A stretch of 64,000 nucleotides of DNA. Origin: Pseudomonas grimontii. Its GTDB lineage: Bacteria > Pseudomonadota > Gammaproteobacteria > Pseudomonadales > Pseudomonadaceae. Location: assembly GCF_007858185.1 (NCBI RefSeq), contig NZ_VFES01000005.1, positions 124,001-188,000 on the forward strand, given 5' to 3'. The translations under genes and the position numbers were made by a program. The notes below the pieces were generated by a model. It was given only the letters and a program-made list of their open reading frames with translations, was not told where the DNA came from and did no database searches. Shown here piece by piece: positions 9,430-18,525 of this stretch (position 1 is its first letter; every line of letters starts with the position of its first letter).

Positions 9430-10383
9430 TCACCGATGGTCGGTGCGCGGATAGCCCGGGGCCAACTCTAGGTTATGAACGCCATACAGAGCTCCAGGAT
9501 TTTTCAGCCACAGGCGAAACTCCAGTGGGTCGAGTGAGTGATCAGGACTGCAGTCGACTGACCACTGGCGCAAAGCGTAGCCCACTACCGCTGAACGAAG
9601 CCGGATTCGCAGGGTAGCGCTTTCATCCATATCGAAGTCGAGGAGCGCGGTCTCGGGCCTTGCCAGTTTCGGGTGGGGGACAAGCTCCAGCTCCACTCGG
9701 TGGTTCCACTGATCATCTTCAGCCATTAGTTCGTTAGGGAGGATTGGGCCCTGGGCGCTACTCACGCCAGTGATGCGAGTAATCGCGAAATCTCTGAACT
9801 GACCGCTTTTGCGGTCATAACCGCGCACGTGCCACCGTTGTCCGTTGTCGAAAAGCGCATACGGAACCAGCTCCCGCTCGCTTCTCTCGCGCAGGGACTC
9901 ATAGTCAATCCTGACTGCATGACCTTGCTTAATGCCCCTGCAGATGGACGCAAGGATGTCGAGTCGAGGCTTCGCAAGTTGGGGTTGAGCCAAGCAAGGG
10001 ATACCTGGAGTCCAGCTCGATGGCTCGGCATCGCCAAAGCCCCGACTGACCCATGTCAACACATGTTCGGAGGTGAACTCAAATATCGGCGTGAAATTTT
10101 CGGCGGGGGCGTATGCCTTGGTGCGACTATCAAACACCAGATTGTCCGGTGCCAAGCGCCGATAGAGCGCCAAGTCACGCGTAGCTGCGGCCGTTTGCAG
10201 CTCGAAGCGCTGAACGATGTCCTGTCGCGACACCGCGCCACAAAACCACGCCTGCAGCTCGATGAAAGCCAGTCGATCGCGCTGTTTCTGTGACAGCTGC
10301 GGAAGTTCTTCTCGCAAACCCACTGTATAAAACCTCAGTTGCAAGCTTATCTTAGGATCGTTATCGTCCGACATTGAGATCAT
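9430..10383 (-). CDS. WYL-domain transcriptional regulator (BrxR/CapW-like)
   Basis: A 317-residue protein with an N-terminal winged helix-turn-helix (about 40-85; AWFCGAVSRQDIVQRFELQ), a WYL domain in the middle (HAVRIDYESL, then PYALFDNGQRWHVRGYDRKSG) and a C-terminal extension domain. This layout is that of BrxR/CapW repressors which control BREX, CBASS and other defence operons. It is divergent from the Wadjet-like operon, 88 bases away, so it probably represses that operon and itself. Two starts are possible: ATG at 10383 with a weak AAGAG site, or ATG at 10374. A perfect palindrome covers the first start (10376-10392). Confidence 0.8.
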   Translation of the reverse strand: MISMSDDNDPKISLQLRFYTVGLREELPQLSQKQRDRLAFIELQAWFCGAVSRQDIVQRFELQTAAATRDLALYRRLAPDNLVFDSRTKAYAPAENFTPIFEFTSEHVLTWVSRGFGDAEPSSWTPGIPCLAQPQLAKPRLDILASICRGIKQGHAVRIDYESLRERSERELVPYALFDNGQRWHVRGYDRKSGQFRDFAITRITGVSSAQGPILPNELMAEDDQWNHRVELELVPHPKLARPETALLDFDMDESATLRIRLRSAVVGYALRQWSVDCSPDHSLDPLEFRLWLKNPGALYGVHNLELAPGYPRTDHR

Positions 10384-10392
10384 TTTGATCTC
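10376..10392. promoter_or_regulatory. Perfect palindrome at the regulator start
   Basis: GAGATCA-TTT-TGATCTC is a perfect 7-bp inverted repeat with a 3-base centre that overlaps the upstream start codon and ribosome site of the WYL gene. It is a natural candidate operator for autoregulation and for control of the divergent operon. A direct repeat TCTAGCC (10406-10412 and 10419-10425) lies beside it in the same 88-base divergent region. Confidence 0.5.
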
Positions 10393-10471
10393 TTTATGCG
10401 CTCATTCTAGCCATTCAGTCTAGCCCTTCGCTGAGGGGTGCGCCATGTGACTCGTTGATCAGAGGTTTGCT

Positions 10472-13400
10472 ATGTCACGTTTGCTCCGCATCGTTCTCAT
10501 TGATTCGCTGTGTGCCGGCGACAAGGCCGAAGTGCTCGTTGATGCCAATACCTGCCTCACAGGTACCAATGGCATCGGTAAGTCGACCTTCCTGAAGCTG
10601 ATTCCGCTGTTCTACGGCGCCAGCGCCGGAAGGATGGTAAAGGCGGGGACAAACACCTCCAGCTTTGCCGACCACTATTTACCCAGCTTCACCAGCTACA
10701 TCGTTTTCGAATATCTGAATCATAAGAATGAGCCGCGGTGCGCCGTGCTTCATCGCTCACACTCGGGATATGCCTACCGCCTGGTCAGTTGCGCGTGGAA
10801 CCCAGAGCTTCTGTATGTAGATCAAATCATTGGTCTTTTAGTCGAGCCGAGCAGTCTACAGCGTCGTGCAATGAATATGCGAATCGACTGCACCCCCGAG
10901 CTCACCCCTCGTGATTACCTCAGAATAATCCAGTACAACACAGGCGTAGCGGATCTTGAGGGCATCAATTCAGTCGAACGCAAGCGCATGATTGCAGGAC
11001 TTCGGCGCTCCTATTCGCTCGCACCACTGCGGCATCACTTCGGCGGCATCGACAACCTGATGTTCTCGCTTCTGGAGTCCAAAGGTACCTTCGACTCCAT
11101 GAAGTCGGCGATGAAAGAGATACTCCAACAAGAGACAGGCGTTGAGAGTGTCGATCTTTCCGGGATGGATCTAGCCGCATTCACTGGAGCGATCGACAGC
11201 CGCGCAAGCTTCTTGATCATGGAAAAACAGATCAGACCCATGATCGATCGTCTTGCCCAACTGCACCCCAGGTTGGTCACCAACGAAGGTCAGCAAGGCC
11301 GCCTCAAACGAATCGCAACTGATCAACAACGGGACGCTCTAGCTGCCAAGACAACCGTCGAAGCGGAGATCCAGGAGGCCAGGGCACGCGAATCCGCCGC
11401 GTCCGACCTTTACAGCGAAAGAAGCGAGGCCATTCACGACCGGCTTGGCACCGCGCGTCGTGCAGAGAGGGAGGCCCTGCGAGATGTCGAATCACTGATC
11501 CGCCAACGGGACAGCTATGACCAAAGCAGCCTCCCGTCGCTGATGAAGGACTATGCTTCGATGAGTGCCATGGAGGAGGGACTGCGCGCTACGGCAGGCG
11601 AGCATTCCATACTCGTCGAGCAAGGCCAAGGCATTCAACAGCGGTATGACAAGCTTCAGACAGAGCTGACCCGTTCAGTGCTCGAGCGAAAACAACGCCG
11701 CAGCCAAGAGGCCGAAATACGGCAAATGGATACCCGGGCACAGGCCCAAGCTCAACTGGATCACCTGGAGCAGCAACTCGAATCTGCCCGGGAAAAGCAT
11801 AGCAGTGAGCTTGAAGACCACGAGCAGAAGCATACCTTGCTGGCCACAGCGCTCGTAGAGCTCAAAAGCCAGGCCGCTTTCCTGAGTGCCACTCGGTATC
11901 TACCGGAAACCGCTGATGCGATACAGAACGAACAGTGGTCGATCGACCTCATCCGCGCCGAATTGGACAGCGCAACGATCGAAGTTGCCGAGCACAGCGC
12001 CGAGCAGCGGCGATTCGCTCATGAGCAGCAAGCGGTAGCCGATGAGCAGGAGCAGGTCGTAAGGCGTCGTGAGCAACTGCGTGACGAAGTCGAGACGCTC
12101 AAGTGTCAACTCAATCCAAGCGAGGACACGTTGCTGGCATTTTTGCGCTCAGAGTGCCCAGCTTGGGAGCAATCGATCGGTAAGGTCATCGACCGCGGGC
12201 TCCTATTGCGCAATGACTTGTCGCCCTCACGTGCGCTCGAATCGTCCACCCTGTTCGGGATTCAGCTTGATCTGAATCGGCTTCAACCAGTGGCAGAGTC
12301 TGACAGGGAAGCAATAGAGTCAAGCTTGGCTCTAGCAAATCACCACCTTACTGAGGTCGACGAAGAACAGCAGCGCCTGACCCGCAAAGCCTCCGTGATG
12401 CTGGAACAGCGCAAGCAGCACCAGTCATTACTTGTCGAGATCCTCCGTCGCCAGAACAAGCATCAGGAGAATCTCCAAGCACTGCAAGGCCACATCGCCA
12501 CGTTGGAAGAAGAGGGTAAAGAGAACATCGGTCGCCTGCGATCTCAATGTGCCCAATCTTTAGCTGAAGCTGAGCGCAGCCTGGAAGCTCATGTCATCCA
12601 GCGCGAAGAGTTGAAAAGGTCTCAGCAACACCATCTGGCGAACCTCAAAGGGATCGTGGACAAAGTCAAGCAAGAGCTTGCGGTTCAGTTGGATGAAATT
12701 GAACGGGCGAAAAAGAACGCCCTCGACGCGCTTGATAGAGAGCAAGCCGAGAAGGTGGATGGCTACACGGCTGCTCGACTCGCTGAGCTCACAGAGGCCG
12801 GGGTGGATAGTGATGCCATCAAAAACCTTGAAGCAGCGATGATTGCATTGGAGTCGAAACTCGCCACCCTGAATAACCACTTGTCCGGCATCCGAAACTA
12901 CCAGCGGTGGCTTAATGATGACCTGCCCAAGCTCCCTACGCTCAAAGCCACGCACCTCCAGGCTTCAGAGCTGGCCAGCCGTATCCAAGTTGAAGTAGAA
13001 GCGTTCCAGCAAGCCAGGACTGAGCAACTGAATGCCTTCAAGGCCGCCTCGGCAGTGATCTCTGAACGCCAATCTGTGCTCGGTACGAAGCTATCGACAC
13101 TGGCATCGGTCATAAAGCGGCTAGAGGACACCCCCGTGGTGAATTCGGATCTTGATAGCCTGCGCAAGCTCACGCCGGCCGATATCGAGGCCGAGGTAGG
13201 GCGACTGGAGCGCGAAGCCAGGAGCCAGCGAGAAGAAGGCAGGAGCTTATTCAGAAAGATTGAGCAAGCCATTATGGCCGGCCCACGCGATACCGCGGAA
13301 TTTGACGCGATCCAGGACATCGCGATGCGCTCACGCCAAGCGGATGGCACCGGTGAGAAAGTCTGGTTCCACGCCACGCCTGAATTGCAGGTGTACATGG

Positions 13401-14227
13401 CAGAAGGTCATGACGTGCAGCGCAGCAAGCTGATCACCCGTGTCAGATCTCTATGTACCCAGGTCGCCGAAAACCAGTCAGTGCTCAATGGACTGCATCG
13501 CTCCATCATGGATCTCGGCCGCAAGGCCACCAGGAAGGTGAATGAGGTGCTGGCAGCGTTTCCTCAGTTTACCAACTTCGAATTTCGAGTGGTTTCCAGG
13601 ATCCACGACATCAGTGCATGGGACGAGATCGAGGGGTTAGTGGAGCACTTCAACCGCTGGCGTCTCAAGTCTGGCGAGATCCCAACGGACGCTCTCAATG
13701 AACGACTGATGTCCATGCAGCGGCGCATGAAGGCAGGGGGTTGGCTCTCCCCGAAGCTTGCGGACTGCTTCGACGTTTCGTTGAGCTGGATGGTCAACGG
13801 TGTTCAGAAGGTCGCTTTCAACACCGCAGACTTGGGCGATGGGCTCAGTACAGGCCAGCTCAAGATCATCGTCGGGATGATTTACCAGGCGCTATTTGAG
13901 CTCATTCGACGTGATGCTGACTTCGATCTGCTGTTGCCGATTGATGAGGCGTTGGAGCTCGATGTGAACAATGCGTATACCCTGCTTAAATACTTCAACG
14001 CTCGTAACTCACAGCTGATGCTCGGATTTCCCGGTGGCGCCCCTGAGCTTATCCGTCACTTCACGCACCTTTATGCCCTTGACCGCCGGCCTTCGGGGGC
14101 CGTGTACGTCAAGCAGTATCAAGCTCCCGAAACCGACAGACTTGCTGATTTGAATGATGAGCTAGAGCTTGATGATGGGCTCGATCTCAATGGCCCGGAT
14201 ATCAATAGGCCGGGGGCATTTGTATGA
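10472..14227 (+). CDS. SMC/MukB-like ATPase, JetC-type subunit of a Wadjet-like system
   Basis: A 1251-residue ATPase with Walker A GTNGIGKST at residues 31-39, a long coiled-coil middle (about 280-1000, rich in Q, E, L and R), a signature LSTGQ at 1125-1129 and Walker B LLLPIDEA with D1158-E1159. This is the arrangement of MukB/JetC-type SMC proteins, which extrude DNA loops; in Wadjet the complex detects and cuts small circular plasmids. ATG at 10472 follows AGAGG. It is the first gene of a four-gene operon joined by 4-bp overlaps (next ATG at 14224). In classical Wadjet the SMC gene is third, so this order (SMC, B, A, D) is different. The C-terminal tail is acidic. Confidence 0.8.
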   Translation: MSRLLRIVLIDSLCAGDKAEVLVDANTCLTGTNGIGKSTFLKLIPLFYGASAGRMVKAGTNTSSFADHYLPSFTSYIVFEYLNHKNEPRCAVLHRSHSGYAYRLVSCAWNPELLYVDQIIGLLVEPSSLQRRAMNMRIDCTPELTPRDYLRIIQYNTGVADLEGINSVERKRMIAGLRRSYSLAPLRHHFGGIDNLMFSLLESKGTFDSMKSAMKEILQQETGVESVDLSGMDLAAFTGAIDSRASFLIMEKQIRPMIDRLAQLHPRLVTNEGQQGRLKRIATDQQRDALAAKTTVEAEIQEARARESAASDLYSERSEAIHDRLGTARRAEREALRDVESLIRQRDSYDQSSLPSLMKDYASMSAMEEGLRATAGEHSILVEQGQGIQQRYDKLQTELTRSVLERKQRRSQEAEIRQMDTRAQAQAQLDHLEQQLESAREKHSSELEDHEQKHTLLATALVELKSQAAFLSATRYLPETADAIQNEQWSIDLIRAELDSATIEVAEHSAEQRRFAHEQQAVADEQEQVVRRREQLRDEVETLKCQLNPSEDTLLAFLRSECPAWEQSIGKVIDRGLLLRNDLSPSRALESSTLFGIQLDLNRLQPVAESDREAIESSLALANHHLTEVDEEQQRLTRKASVMLEQRKQHQSLLVEILRRQNKHQENLQALQGHIATLEEEGKENIGRLRSQCAQSLAEAERSLEAHVIQREELKRSQQHHLANLKGIVDKVKQELAVQLDEIERAKKNALDALDREQAEKVDGYTAARLAELTEAGVDSDAIKNLEAAMIALESKLATLNNHLSGIRNYQRWLNDDLPKLPTLKATHLQASELASRIQVEVEAFQQARTEQLNAFKAASAVISERQSVLGTKLSTLASVIKRLEDTPVVNSDLDSLRKLTPADIEAEVGRLEREARSQREEGRSLFRKIEQAIMAGPRDTAEFDAIQDIAMRSRQADGTGEKVWFHATPELQVYMAEGHDVQRSKLITRVRSLCTQVAENQSVLNGLHRSIMDLGRKATRKVNEVLAAFPQFTNFEFRVVSRIHDISAWDEIEGLVEHFNRWRLKSGEIPTDALNERLMSMQRRMKAGGWLSPKLADCFDVSLSWMVNGVQKVAFNTADLGDGLSTGQLKIIVGMIYQALFELIRRDADFDLLLPIDEALELDVNNAYTLLKYFNARNSQLMLGFPGGAPELIRHFTHLYALDRRPSGAVYVKQYQAPETDRLADLNDELELDDGLDLNGPDINRPGAFV

Positions 14228-14871
14228 GAGACACTTTGGAAAGCCTGCTGGGCGGCCGCTTCATTTGTCGCTACTCAAGTCCTGAGCTGTACAGCCAGCT
14301 CTGTGACGCCAGCTATGCCCGCGCTGTCGACCAGGCTCTGCAGCCATTGGGTCGGACACTTGGCTGGCTGGGCAGTATTGAGCAACCAAGCGCGTTTTTC
14401 TCGCGCTTCGTGAGCCTCTCCTATGCGAATGATCGCATTGCCGCTGCTGAGGAATTCAAGCATATCCGTGACGCCATTTGGCCTGTGGTGGAATTCATCC
14501 AGCTCTGTGCCCGGGCTGGTAGGGGAGACGTCTGCCTGGCTCCTGGGGAGGAAGTGCATACCGCGCAGCTTCTGGCACAAGTTGAAAACAGCTCGATTTG
14601 TGGAGATCAATTGCGCGATCTTGCGGGTCACGCTTTCTTCCGCAAATCCAAGCGTGGAGACAGCCACAGCGAGAAGCTCTCCGTCGTGCTCAAGACCATG
14701 GAAGAGGCGGGCTTCCTGGTCAGGAAAGGGGTTGGATCATCCATCTTCGTCGCCACGGGCAAAATGACCTATATCTATCGGGCCATGTCCTGGATCGTGG
14801 AGCACCAGAAGTTAGTTCCCGACGACGAAAGCGATGCTGCCTCCGACACACAGAGCGAGTTCATCCTGTGA
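14224..14871 (+). CDS. MukE/JetB-like kleisin partner
   Basis: A 215-residue protein starting at an ATGA overlap with the SMC gene. Its middle contains a winged-helix-like part ending in a basic segment (FRKSKRGDSHSEKLSVVLKTMEEAGFLV), as in MukE/MksE/JetB proteins that bind the kleisin and DNA. Size and position next to an SMC gene support the assignment more than sequence motifs do. The stop overlaps the GTG start of the next gene at 14868, so the two are probably made in fixed ratio. Confidence 0.65.
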   Translation: MRDTLESLLGGRFICRYSSPELYSQLCDASYARAVDQALQPLGRTLGWLGSIEQPSAFFSRFVSLSYANDRIAAAEEFKHIRDAIWPVVEFIQLCARAGRGDVCLAPGEEVHTAQLLAQVENSSICGDQLRDLAGHAFFRKSKRGDSHSEKLSVVLKTMEEAGFLVRKGVGSSIFVATGKMTYIYRAMSWIVEHQKLVPDDESDAASDTQSEFIL

Positions 14872-16109
14872 GAGCCGAAGATTGGGCAACGCTCGGAAAG
14901 CACCTGGTCGCAAACGCCGCCACCCTTGAAACCATTGTCCAGGCGGATGAGGAGGGTACCGCCAAGCCAGAAATGATGACCCAGGGCATTATGTGGCTGA
15001 TCAAGCAGCACCTGGTCGATGAGTTCGAAGGAAGCCTGCACCCTTCCTCCCTCCTGATCGACCTCGGTGTACGAATCAGTTCGCAACGCTTCGAGCTATC
15101 CGCACCGGATCTTGAAGAGTTGCTGGTCAAGATCGAGCAGGCTTGCGAGCGGTATCTGGCAGCGAAGGACTTATCCCTAGCCGATGCTGATAAGGAGCAG
15201 CGATCAATCTGGCTGGCCGTGCGCCAGGTCGTGACGCACCTGCGCGATGAGCATCGAGCAACGACTGAGTTCATCGAAGGCCGATACGGCTTTTCGCCCC
15301 GGTTTGAAGACCGCCTGCGCGACATCCGGCAAGCCGTGGAACGCCTGGAGCGTCTGTCCAACAAGCTGGACGCTTTTGAGTACGACAAGCTTTCAGGCTG
15401 GTGTAACAATGACCGGACACTGCGTCGGCTGCTGCTGACAACCCTTCATAGTGCAATCATGCGCCAGCGCACCCGCTTGGGTGACTTAATCACCCGGCTC
15501 GACCAGTTGGGAGTAACGGTAAGAAAACGTAACCGATTGCGCCAAGTGGTTCTGGCAGTCGAAAGCTGGCTCCAGGCTGGTAATGTTCCGGATCTTGAGG
15601 GCATTCTGGATCGGGCCGATGCTGCTGAGTGGGTATGCGCATCGCCCTTATCCCTAGGCGGCTATCTGCATCCTCCCGTTGAAGACTCCCAGGCGATTGA
15701 CGATATGGCGCTGCTCATCCACTCGTTGCCTGCTCCGAGGGTGCGCAAAGCCGTTGAAGATCTTGCGGCCCGGCCAGCAGCACGCGTGATCCCCACCGAG
15801 CTGGAAGTCGTCGAGGCCCCCATTCCATTTGCTCAACCGCACTTGGAGGCCATGCTCTTGGATTTGAAAGAGCATCGTGTGCCGCAGAGCGCCAGCCGTT
15901 ATTGGGAGGACAATGCCGAGAGTGAATACGGGGTGAATGTCTGGCTTTACGCGCTTGATGCCTATTACCGAAACCTTGTGCTGGTTGCGCAGAAAACTGA
16001 AAAACCCCTGCGATACGTGCTTGAGCCAGTAGCTGAGCCCATGCCCAGAGGCATCGCGAACCAACTCGTGACTGACCTTACCCTACGTATCAAAAGGCGC
16101 GGCGAATGA
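14868..16109 (+). CDS. MukF/JetA-like kleisin subunit
   Basis: Starting at the GTG that overlaps the previous stop (GTGA), this is a 413-residue protein; the frame is open much further upstream (from 14598), but that part lies inside the preceding gene and is not used. The protein is largely helical, with an early winged-helix-like part, a central helical section (RFEDRLRDIRQAVERLERLSNKLDAFEYD) and a C-terminal domain, as expected for a kleisin (JetA/MukF) bridging the SMC heads. No catalytic motifs. Assignment rests on operon context and fold style. It overlaps the next gene by ATGA at 16106. Confidence 0.65.
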   Translation: MRAEDWATLGKHLVANAATLETIVQADEEGTAKPEMMTQGIMWLIKQHLVDEFEGSLHPSSLLIDLGVRISSQRFELSAPDLEELLVKIEQACERYLAAKDLSLADADKEQRSIWLAVRQVVTHLRDEHRATTEFIEGRYGFSPRFEDRLRDIRQAVERLERLSNKLDAFEYDKLSGWCNNDRTLRRLLLTTLHSAIMRQRTRLGDLITRLDQLGVTVRKRNRLRQVVLAVESWLQAGNVPDLEGILDRADAAEWVCASPLSLGGYLHPPVEDSQAIDDMALLIHSLPAPRVRKAVEDLAARPAARVIPTELEVVEAPIPFAQPHLEAMLLDLKEHRVPQSASRYWEDNAESEYGVNVWLYALDAYYRNLVLVAQKTEKPLRYVLEPVAEPMPRGIANQLVTDLTLRIKRRGE

Positions 16110-16954
16110 GCGATCACAGCGTTTTACGCAGCAAGCGAACTATAGAGATGATCAGCACGCTCGTGCGCATGGGCTTGGATAGTGTGGCGCTCGGCAAACT
16201 TTGGAAGACGATCCACCGAGACTATGGGATCGGTGAAGTCAGTGGCAGTAAGCTGTTGCTGAGCCCCGCTGACCGTCAAGCACTTAGAAGCCTCCTGATC
16301 GATAAAGCTAACTGGGATCCAGTTGAGTCCAGGAGGGTTGAAGGCTCAAGAATTGGGCTTGCGAGCCATACTCGCGTAGAAAAAGCTTCGAATGAGGTTG
16401 TCGGCCGGTTGTTGGCATTGGTGAGTAGCCCTAGAGGGAAGGTGGACTTGGCTGGCTCCCACTACATGATTCCACCCGGTGGCTCATTAGCACTTCCCGT
16501 CGATCTGCTGGCCGGCATTGACCGATTCGTGATGGTCGAGAACCTTGCGGTTTTTTTGGGCGCTCATTTCTATAAAATGCCGGAAGAGCTCGCGGGAGTT
16601 CCGTGGGTGTTCAGGGGTTCGCCACAATTCTCACCCGCTGCGGCGGCGATGCTGGCCGAGGAGACGCCCAATGTCTTCTATTTCCCGGACACCGATCCCC
16701 AAGGGTTGGCCAACAGCTTGAATGCAGCCAATTGCTCAGGGGTCATAAGCTGCACCCTTGATGAACTTCATGAACTCATGGATTACCGGCTGGATAAACC
16801 CCACGACTACATGAACCAACTCCATGCCATGGATGGGCTGCTCCGATCAGGTCATCCGCTGGCGTTGGTTCTGAAGGAGCTTCGTACCGGCTTCAGCCAG
16901 GAATCCATGGCGGGACGGCAGCTGAAGATTTGGTGCAGCGTGGCCGCGGGTTAG
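16106..16954 (+). CDS. Toprim nuclease subunit, JetD-like
   Basis: A 282-residue protein with a Toprim-type centre: FVMVENLAVF (E145) and, 50 residues later, FYFPDTDPQGL (D195, D197), the acidic set that holds metal in topoisomerase VI A, OLD and JetD nucleases. In Wadjet, JetD makes the cut on plasmid DNA after loop extrusion. It is clearly shorter than typical JetD proteins (nearer 400 residues), so it may lack one of the N-terminal domains. It closes the operon, starting in an ATGA overlap with the kleisin gene. Confidence 0.75.
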   Translation: MSDHSVLRSKRTIEMISTLVRMGLDSVALGKLWKTIHRDYGIGEVSGSKLLLSPADRQALRSLLIDKANWDPVESRRVEGSRIGLASHTRVEKASNEVVGRLLALVSSPRGKVDLAGSHYMIPPGGSLALPVDLLAGIDRFVMVENLAVFLGAHFYKMPEELAGVPWVFRGSPQFSPAAAAMLAEETPNVFYFPDTDPQGLANSLNAANCSGVISCTLDELHELMDYRLDKPHDYMNQLHAMDGLLRSGHPLALVLKELRTGFSQESMAGRQLKIWCSVAAG

Positions 16955-17596
16955 AGGTGTGATGCGTAGGTGCTTGGTGTAGATGGCTGGTGGTGATGCC
17001 TAACTACACGTGTGGAGGCCTGAAGTCTTCCAAGTCACCTAGCGAGATCGGGACTTTATAATGATCCTCAGCCGGGATGGGAAGCCGCCGGATTCTCGAC
17101 CTGACAAAACATGGAGGAGGGTGGGTAGTTTAGCTTTGGTGGTTGGGGGAAGGAAATGTGGTTCATAGGAGCATTTGTTGTGATGCCGTACAAATATACA
17201 GTGCACGGTAAAACCGCTATCGACGATCGCCAAACGACGGCAGGAAGCTCTACTTCTTAGGCGGTGTTGTCCCAGGGGGCTGCTTGGGGACTTACGTATC
17301 CGGCGATCAGATATTGTCCCTAGTAAATTGAGCCGGGTTCATAGGGTAATAATCTGTCGATCGACCTTCGTTTCCGTCTGGCCAGGCGGTACAAACCAAA
17401 TATGTAGCCTCGTGATCTAGGGACACCACGATGCCGGCACACGCCATTTCTGAGCCTATGGCGCAAGCGAGATTGCCGACTACATGCTGCGTTGCCACTA
17501 TTGATGCCGATTTGCTCGATTTGCTTGCAGCATCGAAGTGGCACCACACAGCCGGCTTTAAGTCACCATGGACATAAGAAAACAGAAGGGAATCGC
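16955..17596. other. Non-coding stretch after the Wadjet-like operon
   Basis: About 640 bases. The only candidate gene is a minus-strand frame of 80 codons (17307-17549; ends TDYYPMNPAQFTRDNI) with a protein-like composition but no known family. A T-poor, repeat-free remainder shows no terminator that I can point to. Confidence 0.4.
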
Positions 17597-17695
17597 ATGT
17601 ATTTGCGTCAGTTGGATGTCACCGGGTTCAAGTGCTTTGGTGAGCCAACCAGCTCTCGACTTCCTTGGAACCATATTGGCCTTTCCATTCCTTGA
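17597..17695 (+). pseudogene. N-terminal stub of an SMC/OLD-type ATPase gene
   Basis: Reading MYLRQLDVTGFKCFGEPTS, this 32-residue frame is the typical first strand-and-turn of an AAA ATPase of the OLD/RecF kind, with an AAGGG ribosome site upstream, but the frame ends before any Walker A motif. It is a decayed copy and lies about 210 bases before a second, longer remnant with the same kind of start (17907), which suggests gene replacement or insertion at one spot. Confidence 0.5.
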
Positions 17696-17906
17696 GGGGG
17701 CTTGTGGTTGCCGCCCTTCGTTTCGATCACTGACCGTCCTGAACAACTTCCACCGCTCTACAATTCCTATTATCCATTTCTCTCCATTACAGATAGCAGT
17801 TGCTCGAGATAGCGCCTTGCCCCAGTCTGTGGCATATAGCCAGTCACATTGCCTTCGGCTTGGAAGCCCAAAGTCCGATGGAAGCCAGGCTTAGGGAGAA
17901 GTTGGT

Positions 17907-18443
17907 ATGTACCTTTCAGCGCTGTCTATACGTAATTTCCGGCAGTTTGGCGATCTGACTCCAGGTTTTGTGATCCACTTTAACCAGGGCGTCACTGCTC
18001 TTGTAGGGGAGAATGATGCCGGTAAGACCGCAGTAATCGACGCCATCCGGCACGTCCTGCAGACCCGTGACTCGGATTTCCTTCGGCTTGAACTGGAGGA
18101 CTTCCATGTCACAGGGAATGGCGAGCCTACGACGGACATCACCCTGGTTTGCACGCTGTCCGGGTTATCCACGCTGGAACTCGGAGCATTTGCTGAGTAC
18201 GTAACGTTTTCTGGTGGCGAGGGCCTGCTACATGTGCACTGGTCAGCACGTCGACTCGCGTTGCCGACTGCGTCACGTCGCTGGGTCGACATCCAAGTCC
18301 GTTGTGGGGCGCGCGGAGAGGGGCCGGCCCTGGACGTTGGAGCGCGACAGTTACTGGCGACCGCCTACCTGAAGCCTTTGCGGGTCGCAATGGCTTGCTG
18401 GCTGCGCTCCAGCCCCTGGGGATCAAGGGTTTCAGGGGATTAA
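17907..18443 (+). pseudogene. Truncated OLD-family ATPase/nuclease
   Basis: A 178-residue frame. Residues 1-50 are the classic start of an OLD-type ATPase (MYLSALSIRNFRQFGDLTPG, Walker A GENDAGKT at 34-41). The match to the family runs to about residue 158 (ATAYLKPLR); after that the frame is unrelated and stops. Full OLD proteins have 550-700 residues with a C-terminal Toprim nuclease, so this copy is broken. The break point is followed within about 65 bases by the right 30-bp inverted repeat, so an insertion or recombination at that repeat probably cut the gene. In another frame the joining stretch reads RNGLLAALQPLGIKGFRGLT and then a stop, perhaps the end of a foreign gene. Confidence 0.7.
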
Positions 18444-18446
18444 CAT

Positions 18447-18476
18447 AGGGCTTTCCACTTAAACCGCGATTGGCGC
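18447..18476 (-). repeat. Right arm of the 30-bp inverted repeat
   Basis: Partner of 2641-2670, in opposite orientation, 27 of 30 bases alike. It begins directly behind the broken OLD gene. Confidence 0.8.
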
Positions 18477-18490
18477 AGTTGGCGTGGAAT

Positions 18491-18525
18491 GTTTTCCGAA
18501 TAAGTTGTCCACGTTTCCGATTAAC
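18491..18525 (+). repeat. Two TTTCCGA repeats outside the right arm
   Basis: GTTTTCCGAATAAG (18491-18504) and CGTTTCCGATTAAC (18512-18525) are near copies about 21 bases apart. Together with the left-side TTTTCC repeats they resemble the iterated binding sites at ends of some transposons (for example the IS21 or Tn7 types), but I cannot name the element. Confidence 0.45.
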
